A DNA stretch of 64,000 nt from Mesorhizobium sp. (GCF_024710845.1 NZ_JANJTZ010000056.1:124001-188000); one strand, 5' to 3'; counted from the stretch's first letter, positions 54,333 to 62,973 are shown. Numbers and translations are program-made. Notes: generated by a model not told the origin, from the letters alone.

Positions 54333-54683
54333 CTACTTCCCCGTGGCCGCCGCGTAGGCGTCGGCCCTGAAGCCGAAGAGCAGGTCCTTGCCGGTATCGA
54401 GCACCGGGCGCTTGATGAGGTTCGTCTCGGCGAGGATCATGGCGCGGGCCTTCTTCGCGTCGATGGCGGTCTTCTCGGCCTCCGGCAGTTCCTTGAAGGT
54501 GGTGGAGTTGCGGTTGAATACCGCTTCCCAGCCGGCCCGCTTGAACCAGTCGTCCACCACATTCGGATCGAGCTTCTCCGCACGATAGTCGAAGTAGCGG
54601 TGCTCGACGTTGTGGTCGTCGAGCCATTTGCGCGCCTTCTTGACGGTGTCGCAGGATTTGAAGCCGTAGAGGGTCGCGGGCAA
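54333..54683 (-). CDS. ArsC/Spx-family thioredoxin-fold protein
   Basis: A 116-residue protein with the start LPATLYGFKSCDTVKKARKW. The single Cys in KSCDTVKKA, the EHRYFDYRAEKLD strand and KRPVLDTGKDLLFGFRAD fit the ArsC/Spx/YffB branch. Single-Cys relatives of the YffB type may be glutathione-dependent reductases. No initiator ATG is present: a TTG at 54683 with GAAAGGA upstream is the best start. It begins 2 bp after the aminotransferase stop. Confidence 0.85.
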   Translation of the reverse strand: MPATLYGFKSCDTVKKARKWLDDHNVEHRYFDYRAEKLDPNVVDDWFKRAGWEAVFNRNSTTFKELPEAEKTAIDAKKARAMILAETNLIKRPVLDTGKDLLFGFRADAYAAATGK

Positions 54684-54685
54684 GG

Positions 54686-55804
54686 CTAAAGTCCTTTCAG
54701 GAATGACGACATCCGCGACAATCCTGCTCTGAGAATGTCCGGGCTGTTCGCGTAGCCGATGCGGACGTGGCCGTCCATGTCGAAGGCGGAGCCGGGGACG
54801 AGAAGGACGCCAGTCTCTTCCAGCAGTCGGGCGCAGAATGTCTCGGAGGACATCGGCAGGTCGTAGCGGAGGAAGGCGGTCGTCCCCGAGCGCGGCTTGA
54901 CCCAGGAAATCAGAGGTTCGCTTTCCACCCAGCCCGACAGGATGGCGAGGTTGCCGCGGGTGATCTCGCGGCTGCGCGCCAGCACCCGGTCGCGCGATTC
55001 GAGGGCAAGCGCAGCGAGGTGGTCGTCGACCATCGATACGCTGATCGTGTTGTAGTCGCGGTGGATCATCGCGGCGCGGAGCACTTCGGCCGGCGCGACG
55101 ATCCAGCCGAGGCGCAGGCCAGCCAGTGCGTAGGCCTTGGACATGGAGCCCGTCGAGATGCCCTTCTCGTACAGGTCGGCGACCGACGCGGTGAAGCCGT
55201 CGCCTTCCTGGTCGACGCCGCGATAGACCTCGTCGGCGAGCAGCCACGCGCCGGCCTCGCGGGCGATCGCGACGATCTCTTCCAGCATCGGCCGGTCCAT
55301 CAGGGCGCCGGTCGGGTTGTTCGGGTTGGTCAGCGCAATCAGCATCACACCGCCGCGGCAGAGCTCACGCAGGCGATCAGTATCCGGGAGAAAGCCATCT
55401 TCGGCCTTGAGCCAAAGAGGTCGCACCTCGGCGCCGAGGCTCTCTGGAATCGAGTAATGTTGCTGATAGGTCGGCAGGACCGAAACGACCACGTCGCCCG
55501 GACCGACCAGAGCCTGATAGACCAGAGCGTTGGCGCCAATCGCCCCGTGCGTGACGAGCACGTCGGCAGCGGATTTCGTCTCGTAGAGCGCGGCGATGGC
55601 GCGGCGCAGGCGTTCAGACCCCTCGATCGCGCCGTAGGTGAGTTTCATTGGCAGGAGATCGTCGAGGATCGAATTGCCCTTGCCGGTGAGGTCGAGCAGT
55701 TCGCGCACGGTCAACGACGCGACGCAGGTCTCCGCGAGGTTTAGCTCGCACCGCGTCTCGTTCGCATTCATCCAGATCTCGACGCCGAATTCCCTGATGT
55801 GCAT
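54686..55804 (-). CDS. Pyridoxal-phosphate-dependent aminotransferase (class I/II)
   Basis: A 372-residue fold-type I aminotransferase. The PLP-binding Lys lies in STGSMSKAYALAGLRLGWIV. Other marks are VTHGAIGANALVYQALVGPG, ALTNPNNPTGALMDRPML and LLADEVYRGVDQ. The N-terminal MHIREFGVEIWMN and overall layout resemble the capreomycidine-synthase-like group, but the substrate is unknown. The ATG at 55804 has a GGAGG site eight bases upstream. The ArsC-family gene follows, co-transcribed. Confidence 0.9.
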   Translation of the reverse strand: MHIREFGVEIWMNANETRCELNLAETCVASLTVRELLDLTGKGNSILDDLLPMKLTYGAIEGSERLRRAIAALYETKSAADVLVTHGAIGANALVYQALVGPGDVVVSVLPTYQQHYSIPESLGAEVRPLWLKAEDGFLPDTDRLRELCRGGVMLIALTNPNNPTGALMDRPMLEEIVAIAREAGAWLLADEVYRGVDQEGDGFTASVADLYEKGISTGSMSKAYALAGLRLGWIVAPAEVLRAAMIHRDYNTISVSMVDDHLAALALESRDRVLARSREITRGNLAILSGWVESEPLISWVKPRSGTTAFLRYDLPMSSETFCARLLEETGVLLVPGSAFDMDGHVRIGYANSPDILRAGLSRMSSFLKGL

Positions 55805-56038
55805 GCGGCCACCTCCGTTGGAGGAAGGTGGCCGAGCGGTGTAGCATTGTCGAGGGGTCTCCGACGCTCGGGCATGGCTTGCGAGATCGCGCTCCAACGC
55901 ATCGAGTAGTCGGCGCATGCCTTGCTCGCGGCCGCCCACGTAGGCGGCGACTGCCTAGCGTTCTTCGCCATCATCCCGCAAATGGTGGAGCATCAGGTCG
56001 GGCAGATAGGCGCCGGATTCCGCTCCGATCATCCCGGC

Positions 56039-57133
56039 TTAGGTCAGTACCGCCTCGACTGTGCGACGCGGAGAATATGGCATTGTCGGTCCATAGCCGA
56101 GCCGCAGGACGAGGTCGGGGCGCTTGCCCCCCTCGCCGGCCAGGGAGGCCAGAGCCGATCGGAACTCGGGCACCTCCACCGGCTGGTTCATGTAGGCATG
56201 CTTCAGCCCGAGCGCGGTCGCGGCCAGAGTCATGCGCTGGCAGGCGCGGCCGACCTTCATCCAATGCGCTTTGTCCTCCCCGTCGGCGACGAAAACAGCG
56301 AAGGCCGGCGATGACGACATCTGCCGGGCATATCTGTCGCCCTCGCCCTTGGCCGTGACGAACAGCGAAAAGAGCTGCCGGCCGAGGAACGTTGGCAGGG
56401 ACGGATTTCCGCTGGCGGCGGAGAGCAGCCCGTCGCCCGTGCGCATCGCGTCGCGCGGATTGAAACGTATCCACGCCTTCAACTCCGTAAGGAAGGCGGG
56501 ATCGGCCATCTGCGCGTCATTGCCCGCGACCACCAGGTCGCGCAACTTCGCACGCACCGCTTCCTCCGTCAGAATCACGAGCCGGACACCCGGCTCAGCC
56601 GCTGCCTTCTCCAGCGCCGCCAGGTCCGAAGCCGGGATCGCACGGCCGTCATAGTCGGCCCGCGTCGACTGCCGAACGGGAATGGCGTCGAAGAGTGGAT
56701 CGGAAGCCGCCTCGCCAGTCGCATAGTCGAAGCGCGCGGCGCTTCCGTCGCCCGGATCAATTGCCAATTCGCCCGGACGACCGGTCGCACGTCCGGCGAT
56801 CGACAGGTTCTCGGCGGCGCAGCCGAGGCTGACGAACAGATGGTGGTCATCCGGATCGACGACGGGAGTGCGGCGTGCCTCGTCCGGAAACAGCTGGATG
56901 GCTCGGTCTGTCGCGGCGAAGCGCCAAGCCTGCGTGTTGTGGCTGTTGGCCGCGAGCGTGGCGAATCGGATGAGTTCGTTTGCTTCTGGTTGACCGCCAA
57001 GCGGCGCGCGCAGACCCTGCGCATAGCGCTCGTAGTCGGCCAACGATCCGGTCGCGCGAGTCCATCCGAATGCGCCCGCACCCGCCAGCACGACCGCGCC
57101 GGCACCAGCCGCAAGGAAATGACGTCGATTCAT
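56039..57133 (-). CDS. Acg-family FMN-binding nitroreductase-like protein
   Basis: A 364-residue protein with an apparent Tat signal (MNRRHFLAAGAGAVVLAGAG). The remainder is of the Acg/nitroreductase type: NELIRFATLAANSHNTQAWR for FMN binding, DPLFDAIPVRQSTRADYDGR, and WMKVGRACQRMTLAATALGL. Acg of Mycobacterium tuberculosis belongs to the dormancy regulon. The location near a FixLJ module fits a role in low-oxygen or redox stress, though this is inferred. Its own promoter shows no clear FixK box. Confidence 0.87.
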   Translation of the reverse strand: MNRRHFLAAGAGAVVLAGAGAFGWTRATGSLADYERYAQGLRAPLGGQPEANELIRFATLAANSHNTQAWRFAATDRAIQLFPDEARRTPVVDPDDHHLFVSLGCAAENLSIAGRATGRPGELAIDPGDGSAARFDYATGEAASDPLFDAIPVRQSTRADYDGRAIPASDLAALEKAAAEPGVRLVILTEEAVRAKLRDLVVAGNDAQMADPAFLTELKAWIRFNPRDAMRTGDGLLSAASGNPSLPTFLGRQLFSLFVTAKGEGDRYARQMSSSPAFAVFVADGEDKAHWMKVGRACQRMTLAATALGLKHAYMNQPVEVPEFRSALASLAGEGGKRPDLVLRLGYGPTMPYSPRRTVEAVLT

Positions 57134-57256
57134 GGCACTGTTCCGGGCGTTGAGACTATGGTCATCCTAGCCGGCCGCGCCGTTCAGACCCTTGATCCTG
57201 CGCAAACCGCGTGTCACCTGCCCCGGCAAGCGCGGAGCGGCTGTGGGACTCTCGCG

Positions 57257-57856
57257 TCAGACAAGTGGCACCGGCGAAGGTGCCGGAATGAACGCGTAAA
57301 CCGCGGCGGGCACCAGTGCACCTTGTCCGAAATCCTCGACGTCGTATCGGGCGAGCGAAGAAAGCCGATGTGTCGGCAGGTGTTTGCGGCCCGGATCGCC
57401 GACAAGAATCCCGACCCCAGCCGTGTGGCATCGGTCGAGGAAATCCGCGAGCCGTTTGGCCAGTCCGGCCTCATAGGAAAGGTCGCCAACCGTGACGAGG
57501 TCGGCATCGGGCACCTCTCCGGCGAGGGCGTCAGCGTGCTGCGCGCAGATAGCGACATCGTTGGCACGGGCGTTGAGCCGCGCCGCGACCACGGCCAGCG
57601 GATCGACGTCGATAGCCACAACGTTGAGGGCGCCGGCCCTGGCCGCCGCGATAGCGACCACGCCCGAACCGGTGCCGATATCAACGACGCGCCGGCCCCG
57701 CACCACCTCGGGATGATCGAGTATGTAGCGCGCAAGAACGCTCCCCCCGGCCCAGCCGTACGCCCAGTATGGCCTAAGCCCGTTCTCGCCGACGAAGCGT
57801 GAGAGGCCGCTCCCGGGATGCTGCCGGAACAGGCCAATCCCGGGCAATCCCGGCAC
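57257..57856 (-). CDS. Class I SAM-dependent methyltransferase (ETFB-lysine/PrmA-like), N terminus unclear
   Basis: At least 199 residues. The SAM-binding motif is VVDIGTGSGVVAIAAARAGA, followed by VVAIDVDPLAVVAARLNARA, and RPYWAYGWAGGSVLARYILD is typical of protein-lysine methyltransferases near PrmA. The only standard start is the GTG at 57856, but the frame upstream to about 57940 reads YEFWTILIERTPAEIEDFIR, which looks like a real family N terminus. Either a non-standard start or a lost 5' end is implied. Target unknown. Confidence 0.8.
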   Translation of the reverse strand: MPGLPGIGLFRQHPGSGLSRFVGENGLRPYWAYGWAGGSVLARYILDHPEVVRGRRVVDIGTGSGVVAIAAARAGALNVVAIDVDPLAVVAARLNARANDVAICAQHADALAGEVPDADLVTVGDLSYEAGLAKRLADFLDRCHTAGVGILVGDPGRKHLPTHRLSSLARYDVEDFGQGALVPAAVYAFIPAPSPVPLV

Positions 57857-58282
57857 AGGCCCGTACCGCAGGTTTGCGCGGATGAAGTCCTCAATTTCGG
57901 CGGGCGTGCGTTCGATCAGAATCGTCCAGAATTCATATCGCTCGTCTGTACTACAGCGCCTAGGTAGGGGCCGGGCAAGGCCATTGCCCTACGCTGCCAT
58001 CCCGCTGAAATCTTGTCCCATTGGCGAAAGGCGATCTGCGCTTCGACATCCACTCGACTTCGGTCCTCATTGCCGCAGCATCAAGTCGGCGACCGGAAGG
58101 CTTCGAAAAAACCAGTGGCTTTCCTTCGCAGGCTGGCGGACATATTCTCCGGATCAAATATCCTCTCCCGCATCGGGATTGGGCGAAGAAACATGTTACA
58201 CTCCACTCCAACGATGGCGTCAGCCATTTCGCTTTCGCCGGGTTACGTGGCGACGTTTAAATTTACCTGATTGGTCGAGGCA
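57857..58282. other. 426-bp spacer upstream of fixL
   Basis: The left 90 bases continue the reading frame of the methyltransferase. From about 57960 to 58270 there are short frames on the plus strand without ribosome sites or domains. No FNR/FixK box of the TTGAT-N4-ATCAA type was found here, so fixL itself may be expressed constitutively. Confidence 0.4.
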
Positions 58283-59791
58283 ATGCCGGCGATAGACATG
58301 GACGGCCTGAGCGGGCGATTGCTTCAGATGATATTGTCCCGCCGGTTCGAAGGCCGGTCGGGGTATCTGCTCGCGGCAGTGCTCGTCGCGATCGTTTTCG
58401 GCGTGCAGCTTGTCCTGCTGACTTTGCTCGAAGGCCAGACTGTATTCAGCCTGTTCGTTCCTGCCATACTCGCGGCATCGATAGCTGGCGGCATAGGACC
58501 AGGCCTGCTAGCGGTCGCGCTTTCGTTCGCGGGTGCCCTTTATCTCGGCTGGAACGGTAGTGGAAGCTGGCTGCAGGCCGTCATATTTGCCGTCGTTGGA
58601 CTGGCGATCGCGTGGATTGGGGAGATGGTCCGACACGCCCGCCGTGCAATGGACAAGACGGAGCGGACACTGAGGGCGCGCGAAGCGCATCTGAGATCGA
58701 TCCTCGACACGGTTCCCGACGCCACGGTGGTTATCGACAGCAAGGGGATCATCTCCTCGTTCAGCGCGGCCGCCGTCCGCCAGTTCGGCTATTCCGAGAC
58801 GGAAGCGATCGGCAAGAATGTACACATGCTGATGCCGGAACCCTATCATCGGGAGCATGACGGCTATCTCAACCGCTACCTGTCGACAGGCGAGAAGCGG
58901 ATCATCGGCATCGATCGCGTCGTTGTCGGGCGGCGCAAGGACGGGTCGACCTTCCCGATGAAGCTCACCGTGGGCGAGATGAAATCCCCCGACGGCACCT
59001 TCTTTACCGGCTTCATCCGCGACCTGACCGAGCGCGAGCAGTCGGAAGCGCGGCTTCAGGAAGTCCAGGGCGAACTGGCGCGGCTGGCTCGCCTCAACGA
59101 ACTCGGGGAAATGGCCTCGACCCTCGCGCACGAGCTCAACCAGCCGCTCGCCGCGATCGCCAACTACACGCAAGGCTGCGTCCGGTTCCTGAAGGATCTG
59201 GACGACGGAGTGGCCGGGCGAATCAGGGAGGCGCTCGAAGAGACCGCCAAGCAATCGCTGCGTGCCGGGGGCATCATTCGACATCTGCGCGAATTCGTCA
59301 CCCATGGCGCCACCGACAAGACGCCGGAGGATATTCGCGGGCTGATCGAGGAAGCGGGCGCGCTGGCGCTTGTCGGCTCCCGCGAGATGGGCGTCCGCTC
59401 GGTGTTCGAGTTCACTGCCGGTGACAGCCTCGCCCTTGTCGACCGGGTCCAGATCCAGCAGGTGCTGATGAACCTGATGCGCAATGCGATGGAGGCGATG
59501 CGCAACAGCGAACGCCGCGAACTCATCGTCCGCACGTCACTCGAGGATGATGGATATGTCGCGGTCGAGGTCGCCGACACCGGCCCGGGGATTTCGGACG
59601 AGATCGCGGACCGCCTGTTCCAGCCCTTCGTCACAAGCAAGGCGAGCGGCATGGGAATAGGCCTGTCGATCTCCAGGCGGATCGTGGAATCGCATGGTGG
59701 AGAGATTTCCGTGAGCCGCAACGAGAATGGCGGTGCCACCTTCCGTTTCACGCTGCCAACTGCCGGGAAAGATCAGGATCATGCAGTCTGA
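58283..59791 (+). CDS. fixL: Oxygen-sensing histidine kinase FixL
   Basis: About 502 residues. Four N-terminal membrane segments lie between residues 25 and 115 ([20 protein letters not shown] and following). A PAS domain at about residues 135-250 contains [19 protein letters not shown], where the EHDGY His aligns with the heme-ligating His of FixL, and [20 protein letters not shown] with the conserved Arg. The kinase core has the phospho-His in [18 protein letters not shown], the N box [11 protein letters not shown] and G boxes [11 protein letters not shown]. The exact start is uncertain (TTG at 58271, ATG at 58283). Overlaps fixJ by 11 bp. Confidence 0.94.
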   Translation: MPAIDMDGLSGRLLQMILSRRFEGRSGYLLAAVLVAIVFGVQLVLLTLLEGQTVFSLFVPAILAASIAGGIGPGLLAVALSFAGALYLGWNGSGSWLQAVIFAVVGLAIAWIGEMVRHARRAMDKTERTLRAREAHLRSILDTVPDATVVIDSKGIISSFSAAAVRQFGYSETEAIGKNVHMLMPEPYHREHDGYLNRYLSTGEKRIIGIDRVVVGRRKDGSTFPMKLTVGEMKSPDGTFFTGFIRDLTEREQSEARLQEVQGELARLARLNELGEMASTLAHELNQPLAAIANYTQGCVRFLKDLDDGVAGRIREALEETAKQSLRAGGIIRHLREFVTHGATDKTPEDIRGLIEEAGALALVGSREMGVRSVFEFTAGDSLALVDRVQIQQVLMNLMRNAMEAMRNSERRELIVRTSLEDDGYVAVEVADTGPGISDEIADRLFQPFVTSKASGMGIGLSISRRIVESHGGEISVSRNENGGATFRFTLPTAGKDQDHAV

Positions 59792-60407
59792 CGATTACAT
59801 CGTTCATGTCGTCGACGACGAGGAGCCGGTTCGCAAGTCGCTGGCCTTTCTGCTGACAATGTCCGGCTTCGCCGTGCGCATGCACGAATCGGCCACGTCA
59901 TTTCTCGAACTCGCCCCAGGGATCGGCAGGGCCTGCCTCGTGACGGACCTGCGGATGCCGGACATGTCAGGGGTCGACCTCCTCAACCATCTGAAGGAGG
60001 CGCAGGCGCTGGTGCCGGCGATCGTCCTCACCGGCCATGGTGACGTGCCGATGGCGGTCGCGGCGATGAAGGCCGGCGCGGTCGACTTCATCGAGAAGCC
60101 GTTCTCGGACGAAATCCTGATCGACGCGATCCGCAAGGCGGCGAAGCTGCTGGACAGGGACGCCAGCGACGACCTCGACGCCGCCACCCTGCAGGCGCGC
60201 CTCGACTTGCTGTCGGAACGGGAGCGGCAGGTGCTGGCGGCAGTCGTCGCCGGATTGCCCAACAAGACCATCGCCTACGACCTCGACATCAGCCCGCGCA
60301 CGATCGAGGTCCACCGGTCCAACGTAATGGCCAAGATGCAGGCCAGGAGCCTGCCCGAACTGGTACGCATGGCGATCGCGATGAACCTCAACGGCCGCAA
60401 GCGCTAG
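59781..60407 (+). CDS. fixJ: Response regulator FixJ
   Basis: A 208-residue regulator with a receiver domain ([18 protein letters not shown], phospho-Asp in [13 protein letters not shown], Lys in [10 protein letters not shown]) and a LuxR/FixJ-type helix-turn-helix ([38 protein letters not shown]). Phosphorylated by FixL at low oxygen, it activates fixK. The ATG at 59781 lies inside the end of fixL, ensuring balanced translation. Confidence 0.96.
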   Translation: MQSDDYIVHVVDDEEPVRKSLAFLLTMSGFAVRMHESATSFLELAPGIGRACLVTDLRMPDMSGVDLLNHLKEAQALVPAIVLTGHGDVPMAVAAMKAGAVDFIEKPFSDEILIDAIRKAAKLLDRDASDDLDAATLQARLDLLSERERQVLAAVVAGLPNKTIAYDLDISPRTIEVHRSNVMAKMQARSLPELVRMAIAMNLNGRKR

Positions 60408-60494
60408 AGGCGGGAATTCCGCGCAAACGCACTTTCCCGGACCTTGCCGCCGCGTCGCAGTTTTTGCCCGGCCGCGACGGAAGCCGGCTTCGCT

Positions 60495-60508
60495 TTGATT
60501 TGCCGCAA
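60495..60508 (+). promoter_or_regulatory. Candidate imperfect FNR/FixK box
   Basis: TTGAT-TTGC-CGCAA matches the TTGAT-N4-ATCAA consensus at eight of ten positions, with a perfect left half. It lies 79 bp upstream of the receiver-domain gene at 60587. Weaker than the two boxes further right, so tentative. Confidence 0.35.
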
Positions 60509-60586
60509 TGCGTCCCGCCGCGATAGGTGAGAGTTAATTAGGGTCAATGAGCCCCCCAGACCGTAGCGGGGGGTGGAGACCCAACC

Positions 60587-60937
60587 TTGACCACGCCAGG
60601 GATCGTACTCGTAGCGGCGCCCGACGGAGCCTTCCGGCGTTCCCTCCAGTTTGCGCTGGAGAGCGCCGGCTTCGCCACTGACGGATCGCCCCGTGCTACC
60701 GGCGCCTTCGCTTCGAAGGCCGCCGGGCAGTCGGTCTGCGCGGTGATCGATGACCGTGCGATCGACGATTGGAGACGCGCGCCCGAAGAATTCACCCGAT
60801 TCGGGAAGCCCGTCGTGCTGGTCACCGATCTGATCGACGGGCGGGCCGCCCTGCCGAACGTGACCGTGGTGATCAAGCCGTTCCTCGGCGAACCGCTGAT
60901 CGAAGCCGTCAACAACGCCATCGCGGGCAGTCATTGA
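60587..60937 (+). CDS. Stand-alone receiver-domain protein
   Basis: A 116-residue protein with only a CheY-like domain and no output region. Candidate key residues are present: an acid after strand 1 (D13 in VAAPDGA), the phospho-acceptor region VCAVIDDRAI (D55 or D56), T80 in VVLVTDL and K97 in VVIKPFLGEP. The acidic pocket at strand 1 is reduced to one Asp, so phosphorylation is uncertain. It starts with TTG after a GTGGAGA site. Placed between fixJ and fixK, it could compete for FixL phosphate or modulate FixJ. Confidence 0.8.
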   Translation: MTTPGIVLVAAPDGAFRRSLQFALESAGFATDGSPRATGAFASKAAGQSVCAVIDDRAIDDWRRAPEEFTRFGKPVVLVTDLIDGRAALPNVTVVIKPFLGEPLIEAVNNAIAGSH

Positions 60938-60943
60938 CGCGGG

Positions 60944-60963
60944 CTACGTAGTTCCCCTTACGG
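60944..60963 (+). promoter_or_regulatory. FixJ-like binding site upstream of fixK
   Basis: CTACGTAGTTCCCCTTACGG contains CTACGTAG, one base away from the GTA(A/C)GTAG core reported for FixJ sites, followed by TTCCCC and a second TACG. It lies 67-86 bp before the fixK ATG, a plausible activator position. FixJ~P is known to activate fixK in rhizobia; binding here is inferred. Confidence 0.55.
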
Positions 60964-61029
60964 ACATAACCGAATTTCGGCGCGGCCCGATATGGGCGAT
61001 TGGTTTCCCATCAGAAAAGGGAGACAGAC

Positions 61030-61677
61030 ATGGCCAACCTTCACGCCCCCCGGATTTCACTGCCGGTCCATCCCGGCCTGATCGCGCGCACCAGCGAATT
61101 CGCGCATTCCAGACCGGCTGCCCAGGCCCCCGTCTTCTTTTCCGCCGGCACCGAGATCTACGCCCAGGGCGAGAGGTGCAGCGGACTCTACAAGATCGAG
61201 TTCGGGGCGGTGCGCGTCTATCGCCTCCTGTCCGACGGCCGTCGCCAGATTTCGTCGTTCCATCTCGCCGGCGAAACGTTCGGGTTCGAGGCGGACAGCG
61301 TCCATCACTTCTTCGCCGAAGCCATTTGCGCCACTGGCGTCCACGTCATGCATTCGGCGAACAACCTGTCCAGCGAGCTGCTTCCACTCGCGCTCAAGAG
61401 CCTCGTCAGGGCGCAGGAGCATCTCCTCGTTCTCGGCCGGCAGAACGCGATCGAGCGGATCGCCGCCTTCCTCTCCGACATGGCCGAGCGTCAGGGCGGG
61501 CTGAAGCAGGTGGACCTGCCGATGTCGCGCGCCGACATCGGCGACTATCTCGGCCTGACCATCGAAACGGTTTCACGGGTGTTCTCCCGGCTGAAGCAGA
61601 AGGGCGTGATCAGGCTGCCCAGCCTGCGTTGCGTCGAGATCGCCAAGTGGCAGGTGCTGCAGGACATGGCAGCCTGA
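61030..61677 (+). CDS. fixK: FixK-type Crp/Fnr-family regulator
   Basis: A 215-residue protein with a cyclic-nucleotide-type beta-roll (FFSAGTEIYAQGERCSGLYK, SFHLAGETFGFE), a dimer helix and a C-terminal HTH (MSRADIGDYLGLTIETVSRV), in which the E..SR pattern of the recognition helix specifies TTGAT half-sites. The N-terminal cysteine cluster of FNR is absent, so it does not itself carry an Fe-S oxygen sensor; this fits FixK. The ATG at 61030 follows GGGAGA. It probably binds the boxes at 61771 and 62139. Confidence 0.92.
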   Translation: MANLHAPRISLPVHPGLIARTSEFAHSRPAAQAPVFFSAGTEIYAQGERCSGLYKIEFGAVRVYRLLSDGRRQISSFHLAGETFGFEADSVHHFFAEAICATGVHVMHSANNLSSELLPLALKSLVRAQEHLLVLGRQNAIERIAAFLSDMAERQGGLKQVDLPMSRADIGDYLGLTIETVSRVFSRLKQKGVIRLPSLRCVEIAKWQVLQDMAA

Positions 61678-61770
61678 GGCTGCAGTCCCGCGGCGAACCG
61701 TATTCGAGAGGCGTCGCCACGGTTCATTTGCAGCCTCGGCTCATTGAGTTGTTCGGCCGGGGCGGCAAAA

Positions 61771-61811
61771 TTGACTTAAATCAATTCTTCCGGCCGCAAA
61801 CGCCTTATAAG
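61771..61811 (+). promoter_or_regulatory. FNR/FixK box with matched -10 (class II promoter)
   Basis: TTGAC-TTAA-ATCAA (61771-61784) matches the FNR/FixK consensus at nine of ten positions. A -10 element TATAAG lies at 61806-61811, putting the start site near 61818, so the box is centred at about -41, the exact class II activation position. It is oriented towards the 71-residue gene at 61848. Confidence 0.75.
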
Positions 61812-61847
61812 CTTCATCAAATCAGCAACTTACACACTCCTTGGTCG

Positions 61848-62063
61848 ATGGCCGATATCATTGCGAGACTTGTCCGGGAGTGCAATGACCAGCGCGCGAA
61901 GCGCACGGATTTCCCGACGATCTGGACGACGATCCTGAAACCGCATCCCTATGTCGCGGGGCTGCCGGTGCAGGAGAGCGTCGAGTCCGGGCCGCGGCTC
62001 AAAATCCCGCTGCTGACCGGCCGGTTTCTCATCTTCGACGGGTCGACTTTCTCGCTTGCCTGA
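61848..62063 (+). CDS. 71-residue protein of unknown function under a FixK-type promoter
   Basis: The frame begins MADIIARLVRECNDQRAKRT and ends LLTGRFLIFDGSTFSLA. Third codon positions are strongly GC-rich, as in real genes here. There is no signal peptide, membrane helix or known motif; a single Cys and a mixed helix-then-strand pattern suggest a small soluble protein. The ribosome site is weak (CTTGGTCG). The promoter at 61771-61811 predicts induction at low oxygen. I do not recognise the family. Confidence 0.7.
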   Translation: MADIIARLVRECNDQRAKRTDFPTIWTTILKPHPYVAGLPVQESVESGPRLKIPLLTGRFLIFDGSTFSLA

Positions 62064-62138
62064 TGCGGCGAACCCGCAGCCGAGCCTGCCGCACGGACCT
62101 CATCCAGAATCGGAACTCCTGCAGGAAGCGCGCGTTGA

Positions 62139-62152
62139 TTGATCCTCGTCAA
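62139..62152 (+). promoter_or_regulatory. FNR/FixK box upstream of hsp20
   Basis: TTGAT-CCTC-GTCAA matches the consensus at nine of ten positions. A possible -10 (TTATGT, 62179-62184) puts the box about 45 bp upstream of transcription start, slightly off ideal. The 229-bp distance to the hsp20 ATG leaves a long leader. The rest of the 62064-62380 spacer shows no gene. Confidence 0.6.
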
Positions 62153-62380
62153 CGACGTCGGCGCCGCTTTCCGCTTTCTTATGTGTGCATGCTGCGTCGC
62201 GCCATTCGGAAACGCCAAGTGGTTCCCATCGAACGAGGCCGCGCTCGGAGGATCCGGAGGGACGAGGTTACGCAGCAGCCGGGCGTAGCCTAGGTATCGG
62301 CATTCACGGCGGAAAACCACGCGTGAAAGACCGGAAAGCACGGCGCCCGAGGCTGTTCAACGTTGCCAAGGAGGTTCGTC

Positions 62381-62917
62381 ATGGCCGAATCCGCGAAGAA
62401 AGTACCCGTCAAGTCCGAGAAGTCCAGCGTCCCCGCGCCGTCCGAAGGCTGGGCGCCGTTCGAGAGCCTGCGAAAGGAGATCGACCGCCTCTTCGACGAT
62501 TTTCATCCGTTCCGTTCGCGCCTTCCGTCCGCGCGGTCGATGTTCGACCTCGAGATGCCGCGCTTCTCCGGCACAAGCTGGCCCGTCGCGCCGGCCATCG
62601 ACCTCGCCGAGAAGGAGAAGGAGTTCGAGATAACCGCTGAACTGCCCGGAATCGACGAGAAGAATGTGGAGATCAAGGTCGCCAGCAACACGCTGACGAT
62701 CAAGGGCGAGAAGACGGAAGAGAAGGAGGAAAAGGAGGAGGACTACCACCTTTCCGAGCGCCGCTACGGCGCCTTCCAGCGCTCCTTTACGCTTCCCGAC
62801 GGCGTCGACGCCGACAAGATCGAGGCGAAGTTTGCCAAGGGTGTTTTGACGGTGAAGCTGCCGAAAACGGCCGAGGCGCAGAAGGCCGTGAAGACGATCG
62901 CGGTCAAGTCCGCCTGA
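62381..62917 (+). CDS. Hsp20-family small heat-shock protein
   Basis: A 178-residue chaperone with an alpha-crystallin domain at about residues 70-170 (VAPAIDLAEKEKEFEITAEL, LPGIDEKNVEIKVASNTLTI, GVLTVKLPKTAEAQK). A Lys/Ser-rich N terminus and a very acidic loop (EKTEEKEEKEEDYHLSERRY) are unusual but fit the microaerobic class of Hsp20. The ATG at 62381 follows an excellent AAGGAGG site. Begins a likely operon with the DUF2267 and phosphoribosyltransferase genes. Confidence 0.94.
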   Translation: MAESAKKVPVKSEKSSVPAPSEGWAPFESLRKEIDRLFDDFHPFRSRLPSARSMFDLEMPRFSGTSWPVAPAIDLAEKEKEFEITAELPGIDEKNVEIKVASNTLTIKGEKTEEKEEKEEDYHLSERRYGAFQRSFTLPDGVDADKIEAKFAKGVLTVKLPKTAEAQKAVKTIAVKSA

Positions 62918-62973
62918 GAGAACGCCAACCTGCCGGCGCGGCGCGGCCGCGCCGGTCGTCGGGAGGAGCCATC

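Noticed and set aside
58021-58260. 79-codon plus-strand frame upstream of fixL
   Set aside because: A competing overlapping frame is equally long, neither has a ribosome site, and no family features are visible.
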